Counted from the first letter of the stretch, positions 51,466-60,376 are shown. The stretch: 64,000 nucleotides of DNA from Buttiauxella ferragutiae (GCF_001654915.1 NZ_LXEQ01000028.1), one strand, 5' to 3'. The notes: a model not told the origin generated them from the letters alone. A program made the numbers and translations.

Positions 51466-51590
51466 GTGTGTGATTGCATTCACTAAAAGTAATATCTGTT
51501 GTATGAAATGTTGCAAAGAAGGGCATCAGAACGTTGGGGTAAGCCGCTAAGCGTGATCGCTTTATCAAATATGAAAAGAACACCCCAAAA

Positions 51591-51610
51591 TCTGAAACAA
51601 CGTTTCATTT
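51591..51610. promoter_or_regulatory. KdgR-type operator near kduD
   Basis: TCTGAAACAACGTTTCATTT contains perfect arms TGAAAC/GTTTCA around AAC. A second, weaker arm pair TTGAAAAGCAGTTTCAA follows at about 51614-51631. Both lie in the 379-bp ogl-kduD region, about 160-180 bp before kduD. Confidence 0.75.
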
Positions 51611-51772
51611 ATAATTGAAAAGCAGTTTCAACAGGATTACTATTCACCCATCAAAGATTACGGAACAGTGTTTGCACCGTATGTAATTTATGAATTGCGC
51701 AGTTAGCGCGAACAATATTTTCCCCGAAATGCTTGCGCTAACAGCAGGCCCGTATAAATAAAGGAAACCTAC

Positions 51773-52534
51773 ATGATTCTGGATTCGTTCTCCCTACAAG
51801 GTAAAGTTGCAGTTGTTACTGGTTGTGATACAGGTCTGGGCCAGGGTATGGCTATCGGTCTTGCTGAAGCTGGTTGTGACATCGTGGGCATCAACATCGT
51901 TGAACCGGCTGAAACCATTGAGCGTGTTACTGCTCTGGGTCGCCGCTTCCTGAGCCTGACCGCTGACCTGCGCCAGATTGATGGCATTCCCGCTCTGCTG
52001 GAGCGTGCGGTTGCTGAGTACGGCCAAATCGACATTCTGGTAAACAACGCGGGTCTGATTCGTCGTGAAGATGCGATCAACTTCAGCGAAAAAGACTGGG
52101 ACGATGTCATGAACCTGAACATTAAGAGCGTGTTCTTCATGTCTCAGGCTGTGGCTCGCCAGTTCATTGCGCAAGGCAAAGGCGGCAAAATCATTAACAT
52201 CGCTTCTATGCTTTCTTACCAGGGCGGCATCCGCGTACCGTCTTACACCGCGTCAAAAAGCGCAGTAATGGGCGTGACCCGTCTGCTGGCGAACGAGTGG
52301 GCACAACACGGTATCAACGTAAACGCGATTGCCCCAGGTTACATGGCAACCAACAACACCCAGCAATTGCGTGCTGATGAAGAACGTAGCGCTGCCATTC
52401 TTGAGCGTATCCCTGCTGGCCGTTGGGGCCTGCCAGAAGATCTGAAAGGTCCAATCGTGTTCCTGGCATCTACTGCTTCTGATTACATCAATGGTTACAC
52501 CGTTGCGGTTGATGGCGGCTGGTTAGCGCGTTAA
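51773..52534 (+). CDS. kduD: 2-dehydro-3-deoxy-D-gluconate 5-dehydrogenase KduD
   Basis: 253 residues; a short-chain dehydrogenase/reductase. The cofactor motif is TGCDTGLGQG, followed by NNAG, catalytic Ser in NIASMLSYQG and Tyr/Lys in SYTASKSAV. It reduces 3-deoxy-D-glycero-2,5-hexodiulosonate with NAD(P)H to 2-keto-3-deoxygluconate, the step after KduI. AAGGAA precedes the ATG. The start and core match E. coli KduD. kduI, its usual partner, is not found in the window, so the isomerase must be encoded elsewhere or replaced. Confidence 0.96.
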   Translation: MILDSFSLQGKVAVVTGCDTGLGQGMAIGLAEAGCDIVGINIVEPAETIERVTALGRRFLSLTADLRQIDGIPALLERAVAEYGQIDILVNNAGLIRREDAINFSEKDWDDVMNLNIKSVFFMSQAVARQFIAQGKGGKIINIASMLSYQGGIRVPSYTASKSAVMGVTRLLANEWAQHGINVNAIAPGYMATNNTQQLRADEERSAAILERIPAGRWGLPEDLKGPIVFLASTASDYINGYTVAVDGGWLAR

Positions 52535-52548
52535 TTCGGATTGAAGTA

Positions 52549-52628
52549 AAGGTGGATGACGCTTGCGCTTATCCACCCTACGAAATCCATTCCTTTCGGT
52601 AGGTCGGGCAAGCGTAGCGCCCCCGACA
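52549..52628. repeat. Pair of REP-like elements after kduD
   Basis: GGTGGATGACGCTTGCGCTT then ATCCACCCTAC, followed by GTAGGTCGGGCAAGCGTAGC then GCCCCCGAC. Two REP variants lie side by side between kduD and its terminator. Confidence 0.75.
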
Positions 52629-52644
52629 AAATGAAACGAAATAG

Positions 52645-52672
52645 AAACCTCCTGAAATCAGGAGGTTTTTTT
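52645..52672. terminator. Terminator between convergent kduD and ogl copy 2
   Basis: CCTCCTGA-AA-TCAGGAGG followed by TTTTTTT, with AAA on the other side. It is efficient for kduD and could partly serve ogl, whose stop codon abuts it. Confidence 0.85.
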
Positions 52673-52676
52673 ATAT

Positions 52677-53807
52677 CTATACCCTGGCTAAATACAATGC
52701 AGGCATGCCTTCTTCGTCGGAAGTGTAAAGCACCCACTGGTTATCCGGGCTAAATGACGGATGTGGATGTGTCACCTGCCGATCTCCATCAAGAACTTTC
52801 CACGATGTATTGTGCTGGCAAACCGCTTTCTGCGTCCCTTTCTGCAAATCAAACACCCAAATAAAAGGATCGTTAAGATCGATATTGCCGGTTTTATGTG
52901 GTGCACCATCACCGACGACCAGCGTGCCGTCGTGGTTACTCATCAAGTGTGAGCAAGGGGGAATGGTTCGCAGCAGGCGATTTTCGAGAGTTAACGGGTT
53001 GGCACTCCACAAATAGCGGTGTGCATCACCTTCTTTGTGAGCGACGTAATAGAGCGCAGAGCCATCAGGCACCCAAAATTCATGGGTAAAACTTTCGCCT
53101 TGCTGATGCTGGCGCACTTTGCGCAGATTAGTGCCATCTTGATTAATCAACCACATGCGAGCATCGATGGCATCTCGCGGCCCTTCGTGACAAAACGCTA
53201 CGGTTTGATCGTCAAATGGCCGGTAAATCGGATGACCTAACCAGCGTTTTTCTTGCAAGATGACTTGTTGCTCGCCGGTGTGTAAATCGATGCGGATCAG
53301 GCGGCATTCCGGGTTGGTGAAATAGAAATCACGGAATTTTTGCCAGTCAGTTAGCGGCGACCAGTCGCTTTTTTTGATCTCAATACCAACCAACAGGCTG
53401 CAATCCGAATTAGCAACCCAGGTACCGTAAGCCACCCACTGGTCATCAACTTGGTAAACTACATGCTCTTCGAGAGTCTCCAGGTCAACGCGGCGCAGTT
53501 CGCGGGTGTTTTTCACATACCACAACGATTGGCAGTCAGCTGACAGAAAGCCGCCGAAAGTGTTGTCACCTTCACCTTCGGTTAACTGGGTCGCCATTTG
53601 TTTGTCCAGATCCAGCGAGTAGTAATTCCAGTGCCCTTCAAATGCGCCGCCGAATATCAACCGCCGACCATCATTACTGAAACATTTTTGATAGAAATAA
53701 TTACGATGGCAAATGACATGTGGCGGGGTTAAACGCAAGACTTCTGCACCGGTTTCCTTGTCGCGTCGGGCGCGGAAGGAAAGTTGGATTTTCTTACCTT
53801 TAGCCAT
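52677..53807 (-). CDS. ogl: Oligogalacturonate lyase Ogl, copy 2
   Basis: 376 residues; a second PL22 lyase, colinear with copy 1 (LTPPHVICHRNYFYQKCFSN; NTFGGFLSADCQ; PPCSHLMSN; RQVTHPHPSF) but clearly diverged across its length, so not a recent duplication. The metal ligands are kept. AGGAG precedes ATG 53807. It lies downstream of the togMNAB-like transporter genes, separated by a terminator hairpin, so it is likely expressed by partial read-through or its own promoter. Two copies may differ in product-length preference. Confidence 0.95.
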   Translation of the reverse strand: MAKGKKIQLSFRARRDKETGAEVLRLTPPHVICHRNYFYQKCFSNDGRRLIFGGAFEGHWNYYSLDLDKQMATQLTEGEGDNTFGGFLSADCQSLWYVKNTRELRRVDLETLEEHVVYQVDDQWVAYGTWVANSDCSLLVGIEIKKSDWSPLTDWQKFRDFYFTNPECRLIRIDLHTGEQQVILQEKRWLGHPIYRPFDDQTVAFCHEGPRDAIDARMWLINQDGTNLRKVRQHQQGESFTHEFWVPDGSALYYVAHKEGDAHRYLWSANPLTLENRLLRTIPPCSHLMSNHDGTLVVGDGAPHKTGNIDLNDPFIWVFDLQKGTQKAVCQHNTSWKVLDGDRQVTHPHPSFSPDNQWVLYTSDEEGMPALYLARV

Positions 53808-53830
53808 AACGACACTCCTGTTTAATCGTT

Positions 53831-53865
53831 AAAAAAATGCCCTGCCACGCAAGCGGGGCAGGGCA
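53831..53865 (-). terminator. Terminator/attenuator between togB-like gene and ogl copy 2
   Basis: On the minus strand, TGCCCTGCC, a 10-nt loop, then GGCAGGGCA followed by seven Ts. It follows the binding-protein gene by about 25 bp, as in many transporters where the binding protein must be made in excess. Confidence 0.85.
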
Positions 53866-53890
53866 TAGATAGCAAAACTAGCCTACTTAA

Positions 53891-55180
53891 TTAACGCATC
53901 GCACGTTTCAGGATGCGGTTACCCTGGCGCTCGAACTCAGCTGCAGTTTCTTCTACGGTTTTCTGGCCGTAGTCGATGTACTGCAAAGAGGTTCCGAACA
54001 GGGAAACAATCTGCGGATCGTCAAAGTATGGCGAGGTTGCCAGTTTGTTTGGCAGTGACTGCGCCAGTTTCAGACCTGCAACTGATGGGTCGTTATCTTT
54101 GATTACGCCATCAGTAGTCAGCTGGGTTACAGCCGCTTTGCTCAATGGCACACCGCGCTCCAGACCCAAAGCCTCCACGCCCGCCTTCTCGTTGAGCAAG
54201 AAGTTAATCAGCATCGCCGCTTCTTTCGGATGCTTGGTCGTTTTACTGATAGAGAACATTTGCGCAGGTTTGAAGAACAGACCGGCATCTGTCGCCCCTG
54301 GCAGCATTGGGTAAGAACCCAGTTCAAGCTTCGCTGGTGGCTTAAGGTTGTCGGAATATTTGTTAATGGTGGAGTTCCACATGTACGTCCCCGCCCACTC
54401 GCCTTCAATCCACGGTTTCATTTCGTACATGTTGCTCTTACCAAATGACGCATAGTACTTAGTGTCAGGCATCACGTGGCTGTCGATGAGTTTCTTGTAC
54501 ATGCCGAAGAACTCAACCCACTGCTCTTTGGAATAACCAAACTGCTTTTTGGTGGTGTCGATTTCAGGAATATTGTATTTCTGCACCATGTAAGAGCGCA
54601 GCAGAGCCAGCGTATCCTGGTGCTCTAACACCACCGGGAAGTATTGCTTGCCCAGTTTGCTCTCGAAGGTTTTACCCGCAGCCATCAGCTCTTCCCAGGT
54701 TTTTGGGTAAGCGATGCCTGCTTTCTTCCACGTTTCGTCGTTGAAATAGAACACGCGCGCGGTAACGGAAATCGGAATACCGTTTAGCTTGCCGTCAACC
54801 GTGGTGGATTGCAGTTCTTTGGGATCAAACTGGGTTAAATCCAGATCACCTTTCACGGTATTAAGATCGTAGAAGCCAGTGCCGGTTTTAGAGAAAATTG
54901 GCAGCCAGTTCCAGTTAGTCTGCATCACGTCTGGCTCAGTACCGCCCGCGATTTGTGTGGTCAGACGGGACAAGTGGCCGTCCCAACCAGTGTATTCAGA
55001 CTTCACCTTAATGTTTGGATGTTGTTTCTGGAACTCTTCAACTGCCTTCAGAGTCACCTGATGGCGTCCGTTGCCGCCCCACCAGGACATGCGTAAATCC
55101 ACTTGATCTGCCGCGAACGCAGAACCAGCAGCCATGCCAAGGGTTGAAGCAATCAGGGTACTTAACAGCACTTTTTTCAT
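53891..55180 (-). CDS. togB: Oligogalacturonide ABC transporter, periplasmic binding protein (TogB-like)
   Basis: 429 residues from ATG 55180, with AGGAGT nine bases upstream (ATG 55186 is too close). A signal peptide (MKKVLLSTLIASTLGMAAGSAFA) is followed by a family-1 sugar-binding fold (VDLRMSWWGGNGRHQVTLKA; GTEPDVMQTNWNWLPI; EAAMLINFLLNEKAG). It delivers oligogalacturonides to the TogMN channel. The gene order M-N-A-B and the position beside ogl match the Dickeya tog operon. Confidence 0.9.
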   Translation of the reverse strand: MKKVLLSTLIASTLGMAAGSAFAADQVDLRMSWWGGNGRHQVTLKAVEEFQKQHPNIKVKSEYTGWDGHLSRLTTQIAGGTEPDVMQTNWNWLPIFSKTGTGFYDLNTVKGDLDLTQFDPKELQSTTVDGKLNGIPISVTARVFYFNDETWKKAGIAYPKTWEELMAAGKTFESKLGKQYFPVVLEHQDTLALLRSYMVQKYNIPEIDTTKKQFGYSKEQWVEFFGMYKKLIDSHVMPDTKYYASFGKSNMYEMKPWIEGEWAGTYMWNSTINKYSDNLKPPAKLELGSYPMLPGATDAGLFFKPAQMFSISKTTKHPKEAAMLINFLLNEKAGVEALGLERGVPLSKAAVTQLTTDGVIKDNDPSVAGLKLAQSLPNKLATSPYFDDPQIVSLFGTSLQYIDYGQKTVEETAAEFERQGNRILKRAMR

Positions 55181-55195
55181 TATCATAGACTCCTG

Positions 55196-56323
55196 TCAGA
55201 GTGAGATGTTCTGTTCTGTTTTTGCGTCGAAAATATGACATTTTTCCATGTCAAATTTGAAATACACCTTACGGTGAAGGCCCTTTTCAATCATTGGCTT
55301 AGCTTCATCGGAAGGGATGCGGCAGGTCATTTCGAAATCAGCGACTTTCAGGTAGATGAAGAATTCATGACCCATGTTCTCCACACGCACCATTTCACCG
55401 CTGGAATGGCTTTGGGCGAACGGTTCATCAGAGATTGAAATAAATTCAGGACGGATACCGAAGAAAATGTCCTGATCTTTGTATTCAGCGCAACGCTTTT
55501 GCTGGCGCTCGTTCAGTGCCAGCGTGTCTTGACCGACGCTAATTTGCAGACGTCCGTCTTTTTCGATCAACTTGCTTGGGCGAATGTTCATTTCTGGCGC
55601 ACCGATAAAGCCAGCCACGAACATGTTTTTCGGGTAGTGATAAAGATTGTCTGGTGTATCCACCTGCATGATGTGGCCCAGTTTCATCACGCAGATACGG
55701 TCGCCCATGGTCATCGCTTCAGTCTGATCGTGGGTCACGTAAACGGTGGTGGCTGGCTTGCCGCTTTTCTTGAGTTGCTTATGCAGGTCGGAGATACGAA
55801 TACGCATCGACGCACGCAGCTTGGCATCAAGGTTTGATAACGGTTCGTCGAACAAGAACACATCCGGTTTTTTCACAATCGCACGGCCTACTGCCACGCG
55901 CTGTGCCTGGCCGCCAGATAACTGGCGCGGCAGGCGGTCCATCAGCTCATCCAGCTCAAGGATTTTGGCCGCTTCATTTACTTGCGACTCAATCTGGTCT
56001 TTTGGCAGCTTGCTCAGCTTCAGGCCGAACGCCAGATTTTCACGTACCGTCATGTGCGGGTACAACGCGTAGTTCTGGAACACCATCGCAATACCGCGCG
56101 ATTTTGGTGCCAGGTTGTTGACGACGCGGTCGCCAATGCGTACTTCGCCACCGCTGATGGTTTCCAGACCCGCCAGCATGCGCAGGGTGGTTGATTTCGC
56201 GCAGCCAGACGGGCCGACGATAACCATGAATTCACCGTCTTCAATTTTCAGGTCGATACCATGAACCGCCTGGAAGCCGTTGGAGTAAACTTTTTGCAAT
56301 TTGTTGAAAATAACTTCAGCCAT
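55196..56323 (-). CDS. togA: Oligogalacturonide ABC transporter, ATPase (TogA-like)
   Basis: 375 residues; MalK/UgpC-type ATPase with a regulatory C-terminal domain (about 240-375). Walker A reads GPSGCAKSTT, with Ala where most have Gly; Q-loop VFQNYALYPHM, signature LSGGQAQR, Walker B VFLFDEP and H-loop YVTHDQ are normal. The Ala in Walker A is, from memory, found in close homologues too. It drives uptake. It lies 13 bases after the TogN-like gene and 15 before togB. Confidence 0.92.
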   Translation of the reverse strand: MAEVIFNKLQKVYSNGFQAVHGIDLKIEDGEFMVIVGPSGCAKSTTLRMLAGLETISGGEVRIGDRVVNNLAPKSRGIAMVFQNYALYPHMTVRENLAFGLKLSKLPKDQIESQVNEAAKILELDELMDRLPRQLSGGQAQRVAVGRAIVKKPDVFLFDEPLSNLDAKLRASMRIRISDLHKQLKKSGKPATTVYVTHDQTEAMTMGDRICVMKLGHIMQVDTPDNLYHYPKNMFVAGFIGAPEMNIRPSKLIEKDGRLQISVGQDTLALNERQQKRCAEYKDQDIFFGIRPEFISISDEPFAQSHSSGEMVRVENMGHEFFIYLKVADFEMTCRIPSDEAKPMIEKGLHRKVYFKFDMEKCHIFDAKTEQNISL

Positions 56324-56336
56324 GATATTCCCTCAC

Positions 56337-57251
56337 TTAACCTTTAATTCCGCTGCTGGTCACGCCTTGTACGAAGTAGCGTTGAGCCAGGAAGAAGATG
56401 ATTATCGATGGCAGAATGGAGATGCTCGCCATTGCCAGAATTTCGTTCCATGGAGCGCCTTCTGTCACGTCGATAGACATTTTGAGCGCCAGTGCAATTG
56501 GGTATTTGTCGACGCTGTACACATAAATCAGCGGCCCGATAAAGTCGTTCATTGACCACATGAACTGGAACAGGGCGACGGAGATAATGGCCGGTTTCAG
56601 AATCGGCACTACCACATACCAGAGCACCTGGAAGGAGTTACAGCCATCAATTTGCGCGGCTTCTTCCATATCGCGTGGTACGCCACGCAGGAACTGGATC
56701 AACATGAAGACAAAGAACCCTTGGGTGGCAAATGCCATTGGTAGCCACAGGGGTAAATAGCTATTCAACATGCCCATTTCACGGAACATCAGGTATTGCG
56801 GGATTAACAGCACAGTGCTTGGCAGCAACATGGTGGTAATCAACGTGGCGAACCAGAATTTCTTGAACGGGATTTCGAAACGGGCGAAGCCGTAAGCGAC
56901 AATCGTTGAAGAGATAATGGTCAGCAGAACTTTGGGAATCACATACTGCATGGTGTTCAGCATGTAGTGACCAAAGGTGTACTCAGTACCGGTTTTCCAG
57001 CCGTTGACGAAACCGTCGCTGGTTGGGTTTGACGGCCACAGGCCCAGCGTGGTGAAGATCTCATGGTTCGGTTTAAACGCGGCAGAGAACATCCACACCA
57101 GTGGGTAGAGCATCAACAGGCCGACAATAATCAGCACCACATAGCGAATGCTACGGCTGATTTTTTCGCGACGTAATGTACGGGCGACTTCTTGCTCTGC
57201 CAATTCCGTCTGGCTTGGTGAACCGAGCTGGTTTGTTGGAATATCAGCCAT
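56337..57251 (-). CDS. togN: Oligogalacturonide ABC transporter, permease (TogN-like)
   Basis: 304 residues from ATG 57251, with GGGAGG upstream; the longer frame is an overlap with the previous gene. Six membrane spans and the EAA loop (MEEAAQIDGCNSFQVLWYVV) of MalG-type permeases are visible. It overlaps the TogM-like gene by eight bases. It forms the membrane channel with TogM. Confidence 0.92.
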   Translation of the reverse strand: MADIPTNQLGSPSQTELAEQEVARTLRREKISRSIRYVVLIIVGLLMLYPLVWMFSAAFKPNHEIFTTLGLWPSNPTSDGFVNGWKTGTEYTFGHYMLNTMQYVIPKVLLTIISSTIVAYGFARFEIPFKKFWFATLITTMLLPSTVLLIPQYLMFREMGMLNSYLPLWLPMAFATQGFFVFMLIQFLRGVPRDMEEAAQIDGCNSFQVLWYVVVPILKPAIISVALFQFMWSMNDFIGPLIYVYSVDKYPIALALKMSIDVTEGAPWNEILAMASISILPSIIIFFLAQRYFVQGVTSSGIKG

Positions 57252-58134
57252 TTTTGCCTCCCTTATCTGCGGAGTAGAACACCCAGTATTTCGATGACTT
57301 AAAGGCGATGGAGGCAAAGACCGCCACGACCAGGAACAGAACCCACGCCAGCGCTGCGCCATAACCCATATCGAAGTATTTGAACGCGGTGTCGTAGATA
57401 TACAGTGAGAACAAGTAGGTGTAGTGAGTCGGGCCGCCGCCGGTAATGATGTATGGCGCGGTAAACTCCTGGAACGCCTGCGTGGTCTGCATGATGAAGT
57501 TGAAGAAGATGACTGGCGTAATCAAAGGAACCGTCACTTTGGTGAACATCTGCCATTTGGACGCGCCGTCGATCATTGCCGCTTCATACTGTGATTGCGG
57601 AACGTTTTGCAGCGCAGCCAGGAAGATGACCATCGCCGAACCGAACTGCCAGACACGCAGCAGCGTAACGGACATCAGCGCCAAAGAAGGCTCACCCAGC
57701 CAGTTCACTGGGTCCAGACCGAACACACCAATAAAGCTATTCAGCAGGCCATCGATGGCAAACAGCGCACGCCATAAAACGGCAATCGCAACGGAGCTAC
57801 CCAGAATAGAGGGGATGTAATACGCAGTACGGAAGAAACCGATGCCGCGCAGTTTAAAGTTCAGAACAAAGGCGATGCCCAGCGCGAATGCGAGTTTTAA
57901 CGGGATAGTTAAAAACACGTAGGCAAACGTCACGCCCATGGATTTCCAGAAGAGTGAATCTTCGGTCAACATGTAGCGATAATTTTCAATACCGGTGAAC
58001 ACCGGTGGGTTCATCAAGTCGTACTCAGTAAAACTGAGGAAGAAAGATGAAACAAACGGGAAGGCAGTAAAGACTAACAACCCTATTATGTAGGGCGAAA
58101 TCCATGCCAATCCCAGCATTCTGTTTTCATTCAT
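57244..58134 (-). CDS. togM: Oligogalacturonide ABC transporter, permease (TogM-like)
   Basis: 296 residues; a MalF-type permease with six spans (GLAWISPYIIGLLVFTAFPF at the start) and the EAA loop (YEAAMIDGASKWQMFTKVTV). It is the first gene of the togMNAB-like operon. Two KdgR-type boxes lie in the long region upstream. Confidence 0.92.
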   Translation of the reverse strand: MNENRMLGLAWISPYIIGLLVFTAFPFVSSFFLSFTEYDLMNPPVFTGIENYRYMLTEDSLFWKSMGVTFAYVFLTIPLKLAFALGIAFVLNFKLRGIGFFRTAYYIPSILGSSVAIAVLWRALFAIDGLLNSFIGVFGLDPVNWLGEPSLALMSVTLLRVWQFGSAMVIFLAALQNVPQSQYEAAMIDGASKWQMFTKVTVPLITPVIFFNFIMQTTQAFQEFTAPYIITGGGPTHYTYLFSLYIYDTAFKYFDMGYGAALAWVLFLVVAVFASIAFKSSKYWVFYSADKGGKNG

Positions 58135-58368
58135 ACATACCTACCTGGTGGTCAATGGTTTAAAAATTGTTTGATACAAAAATGTTCTTGAAAATCATTG
58201 CCTCACCCAAGTGGAAAATCTGATGGGTCGAAAAGGGTTGGGCATCATCGTCATATTCATTCCCTGATAATTGATTGATAAATAAAAGATTAAAACACCG
58301 TTGTGCTTATCGCTTTTCTGTAATGGATAACAGATTTCATAAACATGTGAACCGTGGTTCTTGGTTTG

Positions 58369-58383
58369 TAAAACAGCGTTTTA
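58369..58383. promoter_or_regulatory. KdgR-type operator 1 upstream of togM-like gene
   Basis: TAAAAC-AGC-GTTTTA, perfect 6-bp arms. Probable KdgR site of the tog operon, about 235 bp before its start codon. Confidence 0.55.
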
Positions 58384-58443
58384 ATTTATCTTATTACGAT
58401 TTGTAACTACGTCATTCAATTCATCAGAGAAATGTGATCGATG

Positions 58444-58460
58444 TCGAAACGCTGTTTTGA
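58444..58460. promoter_or_regulatory. KdgR-type operator 2 upstream of togM-like gene
   Basis: TCGAAAC-GCT-GTTTTGA, arms with one mismatch. It is 61 bp beyond operator 1; paired sites could allow looping. Confidence 0.5.
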
Positions 58461-58834
58461 TTATGTGAAACAGGCGAGGTTTTAGAGACTTGTGTAAAAA
58501 TGGACAGAATTTTTATTGATTTTAAAACTACAAGAGTTGAGAGTTGTTTTTAAGAGTATTCTTGGTGATAATACCCACTGATAAGGAAAATTTACGTTTC
58601 ATTACAAGGTTGTGGCTTTGTTATTGGCGCATTAACAGAGGGTAGAAATAGCGTTGAAAACGCGTTTTTTGCTATCGATGCATGACATGCACCAGGAAAA
58701 GATCTGTAGCCTTTATCCTCGCCTAAAACCTGACCTGTTCCGTTTTTTCTTAACGTCGCGTAACCGTTTTAATTTCCCAACTCAGGAAAGGTACTGCGCG
58801 TCCTTTTTCTTCATAAATTAAAAACCGGCCAGTT

Positions 58835-59950
58835 ATGTCTTCTATTGAAATGAAAGCCAATCGCCTGGAAAACGTCTCTCCTTACCCGCTTGTGGCACCG
58901 CGCCATGAAGAGATTGACTTACTCGACTTGTTATCCACTCTGTTTGCCGCCAAAAAACAAATAGCCATCATTACACTATTATTTGCTTTGTGCGGGCTGG
59001 CAGCCAGCTTCCTGCTACCACAAAAATGGACCAGCCAGGCGATTGTTACCCCACCTGAAACTGAAGAGGTTAGTGAGTTACACCGCGCGATGGTAAATCT
59101 CACCGTGCTTGGGGTCGAAACCAATCTGAGTTCCGTCAACTTGTATAATTCGTTTTTGAAGAAGTTTGATTCTCAGCAGCTTCGCGCACAGTTCCTCAGC
59201 CAATCTCCGTATGTGCAGGCGCTGGTGAAGAATGGGGATGTCGATAACCCTGAATTGTACAAAGCCATCGTCAGGGTCTCGCAAAATTTTACCGCGATGG
59301 ACAATAGTGACCCTAAAAAAACCACCAATATGCCTTACACCTCCTGGACCCTGGGTTTTACTGCGCCTGATGCTGATGATGCTCAGCAGGTGCTGCAAAA
59401 TTACATTCAGTTTATTGCCGAACAAGTGAATAAAGACGTCATCGCTGATGTAAAAAATGCCGTTGAATTAAAAATAGCATATGAAAAAGACCGTCTGGCA
59501 TTGGATCGGGTCAACCTTGAAAACCAACATAATGTGAACGTTGAGCGTTTGGGTTACTCGTTACAGGTGGCGAATGCTGCGGGCCTGAAAAATCCGGTAT
59601 ACAGCAATAGCCAGGCAGTGAAAGACGACCCTGATTACTCCATTTCGCTTGGGGCAAATGGCTTAGCCGAAAAGCTAAAAATCGAACAGTCGATTAAAGA
59701 CGTAGCTCAGTTGAATGTCTCAATACAAAATCGTGAGCATGTTCTGAGCGCATTGCAGGCGATAAATCTTGGCTCAGTTGATTTCACACCTTTCAAATAC
59801 CAGATGCAGCCTTCGCTACCGGTAAAAAAAGATGGCGCCAGTAAATCACTGATTATTGTGTTGGCGGCGCTGGTTGGCTTGATTGTGGCGGCGGGTTCTG
59901 TGCTGGTTCGTGGTGCGATGTCGTCTCGTATGAGAATTGAAGAAATATAA
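58835..59950 (+). CDS. fepE: FepE-like polysaccharide co-polymerase (O-antigen chain-length regulator)
   Basis: 371 residues with Wzz topology: an N-terminal membrane span (about 46-66; AIITLLFALCGLAASFLL), a long periplasmic helical domain and a C-terminal span (LIIVLAALVGLIVAAGSVLV). It closely follows my recollection of E. coli FepE (FLLPQKWTSQAIVTPPE; GLKNPVYSNSQAVKDDPDYS; NFTPFKYQ-like DFTPFKYQMQPSLPVKKDG). FepE sets very long O-antigen chain length. It has no O-antigen genes around it; its normal place is the enterobactin region. Here it lies inside the pectin regulon. A strong terminator follows. Confidence 0.92.
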   Translation: MSSIEMKANRLENVSPYPLVAPRHEEIDLLDLLSTLFAAKKQIAIITLLFALCGLAASFLLPQKWTSQAIVTPPETEEVSELHRAMVNLTVLGVETNLSSVNLYNSFLKKFDSQQLRAQFLSQSPYVQALVKNGDVDNPELYKAIVRVSQNFTAMDNSDPKKTTNMPYTSWTLGFTAPDADDAQQVLQNYIQFIAEQVNKDVIADVKNAVELKIAYEKDRLALDRVNLENQHNVNVERLGYSLQVANAAGLKNPVYSNSQAVKDDPDYSISLGANGLAEKLKIEQSIKDVAQLNVSIQNREHVLSALQAINLGSVDFTPFKYQMQPSLPVKKDGASKSLIIVLAALVGLIVAAGSVLVRGAMSSRMRIEEI

Positions 59951-59971
59951 TCGCTGATATTGCTGCATAAA

Positions 59972-60009
59972 CGGCTGCTTCCAAAACCTGGAAGCAGCCG
60001 TTTTTTTTT
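59972..60009. terminator. Strong terminator between fepE-like gene and kdgF
   Basis: CGGCTGCTTCC, 7-nt loop, GGAAGCAGCCG, then nine Ts. On the minus strand only short T tracts follow, so it mainly serves fepE; kdgF stops six bases beyond. Confidence 0.92.
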
Positions 60010-60014
60010 GGCAC

Positions 60015-60338
60015 TTACTTCAGAAAATCTTCACGGATTGGGGTGAAAGTATCCAAAAGTGTGCCAGCAGCCAGGCATACGCAGCCGTGCATCACGTGAG
60101 GTTCTTTATAGAGTGTGTCGCCCGCGGTCACACGGTGAGTTTCTTCACCGATGGTGAATTCAAATTCGCCAGACAGCACATAAGTTAACTGCTCATGCGG
60201 GTGATTGTGCATCGGGCCGATGGCACCTTTTTCAAAGTTAACCTGTACTGCCATCATTTTGCCGTCGTGCGCCAGGATACGGCGGCTCACGCCAGCACCT
60301 AAATCTTCCAGTTGAGTATCTTTAATAAAAGTGAACAT
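60015..60338 (-). CDS. kdgF: KdgF uronate-linearising cupin
   Basis: 107 residues from ATG 60338, with AAGGA at the right distance; the track's longer start is not supported. A small cupin with metal ligands in PMHNHPHEQLTYVLSGEFEF and HVMHGCVC. KdgF converts unsaturated galacturonate monomers produced by lyases to the linear ketouronate. A near-perfect KdgR box lies 20 bp upstream. It is part of the same pectin pathway as ogl and kduD. Confidence 0.93.
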   Translation of the reverse strand: MFTFIKDTQLEDLGAGVSRRILAHDGKMMAVQVNFEKGAIGPMHNHPHEQLTYVLSGEFEFTIGEETHRVTAGDTLYKEPHVMHGCVCLAAGTLLDTFTPIREDFLK

Positions 60339-60356
60339 CTTTCGATCCTTGGTTAC

Positions 60357-60376
60357 GTGAAACGTTGTTTCATTTA
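60357..60376. promoter_or_regulatory. KdgR-type operator of kdgF
   Basis: GTGAAACGTTGTTTCATTTA: TGAAAC/GTTTCA perfect arms around GTT. It is 20 bp upstream of the kdgF start, and the strongest such site in the window. Confidence 0.8.

Larger units (their letters stand above)
58135..58834. promoter_or_regulatory. 700-bp divergent control region, togM-like and fepE-like genes
   Basis: No gene on either strand. Two KdgR-type boxes lie at 58369-58383 and 58444-58460; a weaker TTGAAAACGCGTTTTTT is at about 58654. The rest is AT-rich with no clear sigma-70 pair. Its length suggests long-distance regulation or a lost gene. Confidence 0.45.
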
